From Candidatus Omnitrophota bacterium (lineage in GTDB: Bacteria > Omnitrophota > Gorgyraeia > 1-14-0-20-64-10 > JACQQZ01), in NCBI GenBank assembly GCA_016206635.1, contig JACQRF010000068.1:1-6006 (forward strand): 6,006 nucleotides of DNA, written 5' to 3'. Position numbers and translations under genes: made by a program. The first letter of the stretch is position 1, and every line of letters starts with the position of its first letter. Of this stretch, positions 1 through 4,944 are shown in pieces. The notes below the pieces were generated by a model. That model did not search any database and was not told the origin of the DNA. It saw only the letters and a list, made by a program, of their open reading frames with translations.

Positions 1-152
1 GGGTGGCCCAGCGCCTGCAGGTACCACAGGAAGAAGGCCTCCGCCGTCTCGAACGTCTGGACCACCACGTCCCAACGGGCCACGGGAACCGTGAACTCCA
101 CGCGGGCGATCCCGGCATTGGTCGGGTCACTCCCATCAAGTGTTGCACTTCG
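1..152 (-). CDS. Unidentified partial reading frame, 5' end uncertain
   Basis: An open frame on the minus strand begins just after an in-frame TAA (153-155) and runs off the left edge. Read from about position 137 it gives SATLDGSDPTNAGIARVEF, then TVPVARWDVVVQTFETAEAF and FLWYLQALGH. Codons have G or C in the third position almost throughout, as in the other genes here, and the sequence looks like a globular protein rather than a shadow. There is no ATG; the only plausible in-frame start is GTG at 99-101, which has no visible ribosome binding site. It could be the beginning of a gene with an unusual start, or a 5'-truncated remnant broken next to the hicBA pair. I do not recognise the family. 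It lies about 20 nt downstream of hicA on the same strand. Confidence 0.35.
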
Positions 153-171
153 TTATTGAACCCGTGGTCCT

Positions 172-399
172 TTATGAGGGCAACAGCCCGTTAAATTCCT
201 CGACGGTCATGCCGGCATCGCGGACCAATGCCCGCAAGAGACCTCGCCCGAGCTCGTGATGATCGGGGATTGACAGGGTCGCTTCTTCGCCCGCCTTGGT
301 GAGGATCATATGGCTGCCGCGCCAGCGCACCAACGCCCACCCGGCGCGCTGGAAGGCCTTGGCTGCCGCCCGCCCGGAGACGATCGGCAGCCGACTCAC
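172..399 (-). CDS. hicA: HicA-type toxin (mRNA interferase)
   Basis: A 75-residue protein of the HicA/YcfA family, small double-stranded-RNA-binding-fold ribonucleases that cleave mRNA and are neutralised by HicB in the cytoplasm. The N-terminal SRLPIVSGRAAAKAFQRAGW matches the usual opening, in which a short strand precedes the helix that selects a residue pair like AG. The family's catalytic histidine is visible in WRGSHMIL (His30), followed by a strand and the IPDHHELGRGLLRALVRDAG region typical of HicA. Length is normal. The start is GTG at 397-399, chosen because it lies 6 nt after the hicB stop and gives the full conserved N terminus. No ribosome binding site is visible, so translation is probably coupled to hicB. 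Family assignment is firm; activity is inferred. Confidence 0.88.
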   Translation of the reverse strand: MSRLPIVSGRAAAKAFQRAGWALVRWRGSHMILTKAGEEATLSIPDHHELGRGLLRALVRDAGMTVEEFNGLLPS

Positions 400-405
400 G
401 ACGGG

Positions 406-618
406 TTAGACGGCGACGGCGGCGAGCTGAGCGTGGTGGCGGCGGCCTTGGCGCTTGGCTTGCGCGTTCAAGACTTCAAGGCAGCCGACGATTGCTTCGC
501 GGATGTTGGCGAGCGCCTCCCGCTTGGTCCGGCCCTGCGAATGACACCCCTTCACCGCCGGACAGGAAGCGACATAGAATCCGTCTTCGTCTTTTTCGAG
601 AATCACGTCGAGTCTCAT
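406..618 (-). CDS. hicB: HicB-type antitoxin
   Basis: A 70-residue protein of the HicB family, the antitoxin that binds and blocks HicA. It shows the partial RNase H-like fold signature: MRLDVILEKDEDGFYVASCP (strands, with the DGFYVASCP motif), then GCHSQGRTKREALANIREAI, the typical turn and helix. The tail (residues 53-70) is basic and alanine-rich, and no helix-turn-helix or ribbon-helix-helix domain is visible, so this is a short HicB. The frame is open upstream to 654, but ATG 616-618 is preferred because it opens directly on the first conserved strand. Gene order is antitoxin first, then toxin, the reverse of the classical hicAB order though known in the family. Third positions are less GC-rich than in the ribosomal genes, consistent with a mobile toxin-antitoxin cassette. 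Confidence 0.87.
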   Translation of the reverse strand: MRLDVILEKDEDGFYVASCPAVKGCHSQGRTKREALANIREAIVGCLEVLNAQAKRQGRRHHAQLAAVAV

Positions 619-624
619 AGCGTA

Positions 625-654
625 AGCATACCATATTGGCCGACGCCCTCGCAA
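625..654 (-). promoter_or_regulatory. Possible sigma70-type promoter for hicBA
   Basis: On the minus strand, TTGCGA (649-654) and TATGCT (625-630) are separated by 18 nt and would serve as -35 and -10 boxes. The expected transcription start falls at or within a couple of bases of the hicB ATG (616-618), which would give a leaderless or nearly leaderless message. That agrees with the lack of a Shine-Dalgarno sequence there. The call rests on sequence match alone. Confidence 0.35.
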
Positions 655-734
655 ACGCCGCGCACGACCGGTCAGCGAGCATTGGCCAAACCTGACCCTT
701 CCAGAACCGGTACCCGACGTGCTTTTTCTTGGGG

Positions 735-1865
735 TTACACCCAGATGGTGGTGAGGATGCGGTCGCCGGCCTGGATCGTCACGACCACGGGGCGTAACGA
801 GAGATCCGTGGCGAATCGCGCCTCATAGGCCGCGGCCACAATCCGGTCCGGGGAGAGTTCACCGTCAAGAATGAACTGCCGCGCCGCGGCCAGGCCGACC
901 GGGAGTCCTATCACGGCCATCCTCCCCCGGAGGCCACTGTTGCCCCCCTGGACCAACGCTACCCCCGGAAACTCCACAGGGGCCAACTCTGGGAGCGGCG
1001 CAATGGCGACGTCAAAACCGAGCTGTTGCAAAGCGGGTTGGACGACCTCTCTCACCGCGTCATCGAGCGCGGGGGCTCCGCCGATGTACAAGTGGATCAT
1101 CCGGGTCGATGGCTCGGTGATGTCTACGATCCCGACCTCCTGGAAGCGTTTCGTGGGGTCGTCTGGGAAGGAGGCCGGGCTCAGCCGCGCCTTGAGCGGT
1201 TCCAACGCTGCGTCCAGCCATGTTCGGTACGTCTGCGAGAATTCTAGGACGCCCATCCAGGTCACGATTAGCGGCTGGGTCCGAGGAAGGAGCGCCGCGG
1301 GGGAGCTCGGCCTGATTGCCGGGAGCGCGCGGAAGGTCTCATACAACAACTCGCCCAGGTCGGCGCGGAGGGTCGTGTGCGCCGCGTCGGGCTGCAATAC
1401 GCTGTAGGTCTCACCAAACTGCCATTGCTGGGCGGCGGCGATCTCGGCCTCCGTGAAGGGCTGACGAGATTTGGTCAGTTCCACCCACCCATGGATGCGC
1501 CGCGGACTCCCGGTGGGGCCCTCCACATTGGTGAAGGCCATCTGCAACCGGTAGGGGCCCTTGATCCGATCGCCCATTTCCGCAAACCGGCCATTGGGGA
1601 AAACCAGTTCGATCAGCGCACGAATCGCCGCCGGGCCCTCCTCGAGGCCGGCCGCCGTCGGCGCCACGGGGGGTGTCAGGGAGGTGTGGAGCTGGGCCAA
1701 GATGGTGTCGGGCTCCTCGAGGCCGGTCGTCGCGTCGGCCGGCTTCGTCTTGCGGGCCTCTCCGGGCTGTCCTTCGCGGAGGGCGGTGTGAGTGGGAGCA
1801 GCAAAGGCGGGGGGTCCCGCCACGAGCGTGAGCAAGGTAAGCCATGTCGCAAGCCGTCGGGTCAT
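735..1865 (-). CDS. Secreted protein of unknown function
   Basis: A 376-residue protein I do not recognise. It starts with a clear Sec signal peptide: positive MTRR, hydrophobic LATWLTLLTLVAGPP, and an AFA-A cleavage site at about residue 22. There is no lipobox cysteine, so it should be periplasmic or exported. A low-complexity stretch (about 24-72) contains a small internal duplication of the GLEE motif, encoded by two copies of ctcctcgaggccgg (1638-1651 and 1713-1726). A mixed alpha/beta region follows, with a middle segment around PLIVTWMGVLEFSQTYRTWL and a glycine-rich segment VALVQGGNSGLRGRMAVIG near the C terminus. No further membrane segment or catalytic motif is evident. The start at ATG 1863-1865 is favoured over one at 1925 because it has a ribosome binding site and begins the signal peptide. 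It appears to be a single-gene unit with its own promoter. Confidence 0.72.
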   Translation of the reverse strand: MTRRLATWLTLLTLVAGPPAFAAPTHTALREGQPGEARKTKPADATTGLEEPDTILAQLHTSLTPPVAPTAAGLEEGPAAIRALIELVFPNGRFAEMGDRIKGPYRLQMAFTNVEGPTGSPRRIHGWVELTKSRQPFTEAEIAAAQQWQFGETYSVLQPDAAHTTLRADLGELLYETFRALPAIRPSSPAALLPRTQPLIVTWMGVLEFSQTYRTWLDAALEPLKARLSPASFPDDPTKRFQEVGIVDITEPSTRMIHLYIGGAPALDDAVREVVQPALQQLGFDVAIAPLPELAPVEFPGVALVQGGNSGLRGRMAVIGLPVGLAAARQFILDGELSPDRIVAAAYEARFATDLSLRPVVVTIQAGDRILTTIWV

Positions 1866-1874
1866 CAGGGGGAG

Positions 1875-1880
1875 TCCTCT
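1875..1880 (-). promoter_or_regulatory. Ribosome binding site deciding the start of the secreted protein
   Basis: The minus-strand sequence AGAGGA lies 9 nt upstream of ATG 1863-1865. It supports that start over the in-frame ATG 20 codons upstream. Confidence 0.65.
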
Positions 1881-1896
1881 TTGAAGGTGTGGAGAT

Positions 1897-1925
1897 AGTC
1901 TAGCGGCAGACGGAGGAATTGTCAC
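1897..1925 (-). promoter_or_regulatory. Sigma70-type promoter for the secreted-protein gene
   Basis: On the minus strand, GTGACA (1920-1925, five of six bases of the -35 consensus) and TAGACT (1897-1902, four of six of the -10 consensus) are separated by exactly 17 nt. Transcription would start near 1890, giving a short leader of about 25 nt that carries the ribosome binding site at 1875-1880. The upstream 1926-1955 stretch is strikingly AT-rich for this genome and could act as an UP-like element. The spacing and position make this the best promoter candidate in the window, but it is inferred. Confidence 0.5.
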
Positions 1926-1982
1926 TCAACATTTTAGAGCTAAATTTTTATTAACGGCACCGCTGTAAGGTCCGGCTGCGTC

Positions 1983-2016
1983 GGCGATACGGCCAGGGAC
2001 AATCCCTGGTATCGCC
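1983..2016. repeat. Imperfect 34-nt hairpin downstream of the aminotransferase gene
   Basis: Arms GGCGATA (1983-1989) and CCAGGGA (1993-1999) pair with TCCCTGG (2003-2009) and TATCGCC (2010-2016) around a CAA loop, with a 3-nt bulge (1990-1992). This gives a 14-bp stem. It begins 57 nt after the aminotransferase stop on the minus strand. No U-run follows on either strand, so it is not a standard intrinsic terminator; it may instead protect or process the 3' end of the long operon message. The inner part resembles the GGGACAGTCCC units inside rplQ. Confidence 0.7.
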
Positions 2017-2073
2017 TCGCGCTCTGCCCATGAGGCCTAGCGAGGGCGCGGCCACGGGTGACGCGAGCCGGGG

Positions 2074-3234
2074 CTAGAGGGCTTCGAGGAAGGCGCGCAG
2101 GCGCCGGACGCCCTCGTCGAGGGCGGCGCGGCTGGCGCAGAAGCTGAGGCGGATGTGGGTGTCCCAGCCGAAGCCGGCGCCGGGGATCACCGCGACGTGG
2201 CGCTCGGTCAACAGGCGCTCGGCGAACACCGTCGAGGCGAGGCCGGAGGCCGAGATGTCGCAGAAGGCGTAGAACGCCCCCTGCGGGGGCACGCACGAGA
2301 GGCCGGGCACGGTCCGCAGCGCCGCCACCAGCAGATCGCGGCGCGCCGTGAACTCGGCGGCCATGGCGGCCACCGGCGCCTGGTCGCCGGTCAGCGCCGC
2401 CAGCGCCGCGCGCTGGCTGACTGAGGAGGAGTTCGAGGTCGAGTGATCTTGGAGCCGGATCATCGCATCAATCACCGGTTGGGGGCCAGCGGCATAGCCG
2501 ATGCGCCAGCCGGTCATCGCGTACGCCTTGGAGACGCCGTTGACCACGAGCGTTTGCGCGCGCAAGGAGGGTCCGCAGGAGACGATTGAGGTGTGCGGCT
2601 CATCGTAGCTGAGCCGGTCATAGATTTCATCACTGATGACGAACAGCCCGCGGCGCTCGACCAGATCGGCCAGCGGCAGGAGCGAGGCCTTCGGCAGGAT
2701 GCTGCCGGTCGGATTGGAAGGGCTGTTGAGCAGGAGGACGCGGGTCTTGGCCGTGACGGCCCGCTCGACCGCTTCGACCGAGAGGCGGAAGCGGTCGGCC
2801 GGCGTGGTCGCGACGAACACCGGCGTCGCCCCCGCCAGCGTCACCATCTCCGGGTAGCTCACCCAGTAGGGCGACGGGATCAACACTTCGTCCCCCGGCT
2901 GGCAGAGCACCTGCAGGGCGTTGTAGAGGGCCTGCTTCGCCCCGTTCGTGACGACGACCTCGGACGGCTGGTAGGGGACGCCGAGGTCGGCGGTCAGGGA
3001 CGCGGCGACGGCGGCGCGGAGGTCGGGAATCCCGGCGGTCGGGGTGTACTTCGTGAAGCCTTCCTGGATCGCGGCGACGGCCGCCGCTTTGATATGGACC
3101 GGGGTCTCGAAATCCGGCTCGCCGCCGGCGAGATTCACGACGTCCACGCCCTGGGCCTTCAGGGCTTTGGCCTTCGCGGTGATCGCCAGCGTGGAGGAGG
3201 GGGCGACGGCGGTGATGCGGGGGCTCAATGGCAT
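2074..3234 (-). CDS. aspC: Aspartate aminotransferase (class I PLP aminotransferase)
   Basis: A 386-residue cytoplasmic fold-type I aminotransferase, likely interconverting aspartate and 2-oxoglutarate with oxaloacetate and glutamate. Visible landmarks are NLAGGEPDFETP (34-45), KYTPTAGIPDLR (62-73), the phosphate-binding TNGAKQAL (96-103), YWVSYP (123-128), NSPSNPTG with Asn174, SDEIYD with Asp202 that binds the pyridine nitrogen, the Schiff-base lysine Lys236 in NGVSKAYAMTGWRIGY with Arg244, and Arg362 in IRLSF for the substrate alpha-carboxylate. Lys100 corresponds to the lysine that helps select acidic substrates in subgroup Ib enzymes. Prephenate aminotransferase activity, known in that subgroup, cannot be excluded. 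Length is normal. ATG 3232-3234 lies 5 nt after the rplQ stop, with GGGGAG (3243-3248) 8 nt upstream, so it reads as the last gene of the ribosomal operon. The symbol could equally be aatA. Confidence 0.93.
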   Translation of the reverse strand: MPLSPRITAVAPSSTLAITAKAKALKAQGVDVVNLAGGEPDFETPVHIKAAAVAAIQEGFTKYTPTAGIPDLRAAVAASLTADLGVPYQPSEVVVTNGAKQALYNALQVLCQPGDEVLIPSPYWVSYPEMVTLAGATPVFVATTPADRFRLSVEAVERAVTAKTRVLLLNSPSNPTGSILPKASLLPLADLVERRGLFVISDEIYDRLSYDEPHTSIVSCGPSLRAQTLVVNGVSKAYAMTGWRIGYAAGPQPVIDAMIRLQDHSTSNSSSVSQRAALAALTGDQAPVAAMAAEFTARRDLLVAALRTVPGLSCVPPQGAFYAFCDISASGLASTVFAERLLTERHVAVIPGAGFGWDTHIRLSFCASRAALDEGVRRLRAFLEAL

Positions 3235-3239
3235 GGGCG

Positions 3240-3884
3240 CTACTCCCCGCGCTGGTCTTTCGGGCCTTTCTTGAAGAACTTGCGCAGGCCGCTGAGGAAG
3301 CCGGGCTTCTTGGCCTTCCAGTCATCCTGGGGTGGTTTCCCAGAAGGGACAGTCCCCTCGGGAGTGCGCCGTTTCTCTCGTGGGGGCATCCCTGGCGTCG
3401 GGGGGTGAGTCGTCGGAGGCACTTCGGAATCCCTCGGGGACAGTCCCTGGCCCTTGCCCCTCGGGGACAGTCCCTGACGGCCTTTCTTGGCCCCTGTGGC
3501 GGTGGCAGGCGATTTCACGGGCTCCGGCTTGCGCTCGACGAGCTCCAAGATCGCCATCGGCGCGCCGTCGCCGTGGCGGATCCCGGCGTGGACGATCCGC
3601 GTGTACCCGCCGTGCCGTTGGACGAATCGCGGGGCGATCTCGGCGAACAACGTTTTCGTGATGTCGCGGTCCTGCAGCCACGCCTCGACGCGACGGCGCG
3701 AGGCCAGGGTCCCGGCCTTCGCCTGGGTCACGAGATGCTCGGCGGCCCGTTGCGCCTCCTTGGCTTTCGGCAGCGTCGTCTGGATCCGCTCATGGCGGAA
3801 CAGGGCCTGGGCCAGCGATCGGACCAAGGCGGCCCGCTCGCTGCGCGAGCGCCCGAACCGGCGGGACCTGACCGCATGCCGCAT
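3240..3884 (-). CDS. rplQ: 50S ribosomal protein L17 with long C-terminal extension
   Basis: Residues 1-120 are a complete L17, a large-subunit protein near the peptide exit region: MRHAVRSRRFGRSRSERAAL, the HERIQTTLPKAKEAQ segment, APRFVQRHGGYTRI and the closing GAPMAILELVERK all match the family. Bacterial L17 usually ends near residue 120-130. This one runs to 214. The extra tail is Pro, Gly, Lys and Arg rich, contains QGLSPR twice (137-142 and 146-151) and EGTVPS once (176-181), and ends in a basic, possibly helical segment, KKPGFLSGLRKFFKKGPKDQ. The repeated peptides are encoded by palindromic DNA units. The start at ATG 3882-3884 lies 4 nt after the rpoA stop, with a GAGGGG purine stretch inside the end of rpoA about 10 nt upstream. 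Gene order rpoA-rplQ is the usual one. Confidence 0.95.
   Translation of the reverse strand: MRHAVRSRRFGRSRSERAALVRSLAQALFRHERIQTTLPKAKEAQRAAEHLVTQAKAGTLASRRRVEAWLQDRDITKTLFAEIAPRFVQRHGGYTRIVHAGIRHGDGAPMAILELVERKPEPVKSPATATGAKKGRQGLSPRGKGQGLSPRDSEVPPTTHPPTPGMPPREKRRTPEGTVPSGKPPQDDWKAKKPGFLSGLRKFFKKGPKDQRGE
3346..3363. repeat. Palindromic unit A (core GGGACAGTCCC), inverted
   Basis: The plus-strand sequence gggacagtcccctcggga has the self-complementary core GGGAC-A-GTCCC. Its reverse complement matches unit B at 15 of 18 positions, so it lies in opposite orientation to units B and C. It is inside rplQ, where the minus strand encodes PEGTVP. Confidence 0.8.
3430..3449. repeat. Palindromic unit B (core GGGACAGTCCC)
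   Basis: Contains ccctcggggacagtccctg at 3431-3449, identical over 19 nt to unit C, which begins 27 nt later. On the minus strand it encodes QGLSPR within the L17 tail. Confidence 0.85.
3457..3476. repeat. Palindromic unit C (core GGGACAGTCCC)
   Basis: The same 19-nt sequence as unit B occurs at 3458-3476. The 27-nt period equals nine codons, so both copies are read in the same frame and give the tandem peptides RQGLSPRGKG and QGLSPRDSE. Confidence 0.85.
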
Positions 3885-3888
3885 GGAC

Positions 3889-4875
3889 TTATGCCCCCTC
3901 GTTCAGGACCGAGGCGTCGAACCGCATGCCGAGGGAGAGCCCCATCGCCGACAGGATGGTGGAGATCTCCGCCAGCGATTTCTTCCCGAAGTTCCGGTAC
4001 TTGAGCATCTCCGCGTCGCCCTTCTGGACGAGGTCGCCGATCGTCTTGATCTTGGCCTCGCGCAGACAGTTGGCGCTGCGCACCGACAGCTCCAGCTCGC
4101 TGACCGGCATCCGCAGCTTCTCGATCAAGTCCGGCGAGAGCGCCCCGTCATCGGCCTGCTCCTCCGCCGGCAACTCGCCGAAGCTCGTGAACACGTCCAG
4201 GTGTTTCTGGAGGATGTGCCCGGCGTACAGCAACGCGTCTTTCGGGCCGACCGACCCGTTGGTCCACACCTCCAGGATCAGCCGGTCATAGTCGGTCATC
4301 TGCCCGACGCGGGTGTTCTCGACGTGGAAATCCACCTTGACCACCGGCGTGAAGATCGAGTCCACCGGGATCAGGCCGATCGGCTGGCCGTCCTTTTTAT
4401 TCCGCTCGGCCGGGACGTAGCCGCGGCCGATGCCGATCTCCAGCTCCGCCCGGAACGGGGCATCCTTGGTCAGGGTGGCGATGTGCGCCTTGGGATTGAG
4501 GATCTCCACGGTGTCGTCCGTCGCGATCTGCTGGCCGGTCACCACGCCCTTGCGGCTGGCGGTGATCGTCAGCGTCTTCGGCGAGCGGGTGTGGCTGCGC
4601 ACGATGAGCTGCTTGACGTTGAAGACGATCTCGGCCACGTCTTCCGCGACCCCCGGCACCGCGGTGAATTCGTGCAGGACGCCGTCGAACTTGATGGAGG
4701 TGACCGCCGCCCCCTCCAGCGAGGAGAGCAGCACGCGGCGGAGCGCGTTGCCGATCGTGGTGCCGTAGCCCCGCTCGAACGGCTCGGCGATGAACTTGCC
4801 GTAGGTGGGCGTATACGACGCCTCGTCGCACTCCACCGTCTTCGGCATTTCAAAATCTTTCCATGCGATGCCCAT
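3889..4875 (-). CDS. rpoA: DNA-directed RNA polymerase subunit alpha
   Basis: A complete 328-residue alpha subunit, whose dimer nucleates assembly of RNA polymerase with beta and beta'. The N-terminal assembly domain (about 1-232) includes YGKFIAEPFERGYGTTIGNA (25-44) followed by LRRVLLSS, the HEFTAVPGVAEDV loop, and the ERNKKDGQPIGLIPVDSIF and GPKDAL segments. A charged linker (about 233-250) leads to the C-terminal domain, with ELELSVRSANCLREAKIKTI (260-279), then GDLVQKGDAEML and NFGKKSLAEI. Arg266 corresponds to E. coli Arg265, which contacts UP-element DNA and activators. Length equals the family norm. The start at ATG 4873-4875 is chosen over an in-frame ATG at 4905 because a perfect AGGAGG lies 7 nt upstream. 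The stop lies 4 nt before rplQ. The gap to rpsD carries a palindromic repeat. Confidence 0.97.
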   Translation of the reverse strand: MGIAWKDFEMPKTVECDEASYTPTYGKFIAEPFERGYGTTIGNALRRVLLSSLEGAAVTSIKFDGVLHEFTAVPGVAEDVAEIVFNVKQLIVRSHTRSPKTLTITASRKGVVTGQQIATDDTVEILNPKAHIATLTKDAPFRAELEIGIGRGYVPAERNKKDGQPIGLIPVDSIFTPVVKVDFHVENTRVGQMTDYDRLILEVWTNGSVGPKDALLYAGHILQKHLDVFTSFGELPAEEQADDGALSPDLIEKLRMPVSELELSVRSANCLREAKIKTIGDLVQKGDAEMLKYRNFGKKSLAEISTILSAMGLSLGMRFDASVLNEGA

Positions 4876-4882
4876 CAGCAAA

Positions 4883-4888
4883 CCTCCT
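4883..4888 (-). promoter_or_regulatory. Strong ribosome binding site of rpoA
   Basis: A perfect AGGAGG on the minus strand, 7 nt upstream of ATG 4873-4875, fixes the rpoA start. It lies next to the inserted repeat, so rpoA keeps independent translation initiation although it is not closely coupled to rpsD. Confidence 0.85.
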
Positions 4889-4898
4889 CGCCTGGTTT

Positions 4899-4935
4899 CC
4901 CTCACCCTGACCCTTTCCCCGGAGGGGAGAGGGGA
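4899..4935. repeat. Intergenic palindromic repeat between rpsD and rpoA
   Basis: The plus strand reads ccctcaccctga and then a hairpin: ccctttcccc (4911-4920), loop gga, ggggagaggg (4924-4933), ten pairs with a single G-T wobble. This CCCTCACCC...CTCTCCCC-GGA-GGGGAGAGGG pattern resembles dispersed intergenic repeats familiar from many GC-rich bacterial genomes. It fills most of the 69-nt gap between the rpsD stop and the rpoA start. There is no U-run, so termination here is not expected. Confidence 0.7.
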
Positions 4936-4944
4936 TGCCGGGTG

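Noticed and set aside
619..654. Longer hicB starting at 654
   Set aside because: The added residues MRGRRPIWYAYA are not part of the HicB fold and precede the putative promoter's -10 box.
655..734. Terminator between the secreted-protein gene and hicB
   Set aside because: Apart from short palindromes such as GACCGGTC (667-674), no stem with a following U-run was found in this gap.
1866..1925. Upstream ATG at 1925 for the secreted protein
   Set aside because: It overlaps the -35 box, has no ribosome binding site and would bury the signal peptide 20 residues inside.
1929..1948. Small hairpin TTTAG-AG-CTAAA followed by Ts on the plus strand
   Set aside because: The stem is only five A/T-rich pairs and there is no plus-strand gene upstream for it to terminate.
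3346..3476. CRISPR array from the repeated GGGACAGTCCC units
   Set aside because: There are only three short units, one inverted, with unequal spacing, inside a coding sequence, and no cas gene.
4876..4905. Upstream in-frame ATG for rpoA at 4905
   Set aside because: It would place the start in the inserted repeat region and ahead of the perfect AGGAGG; the conserved alpha N terminus starts at 4875.
4911..4933. Intrinsic terminator between rpsD and rpoA
   Set aside because: The hairpin is strong but no U-run follows on the minus strand, and termination would cut off rpoA.
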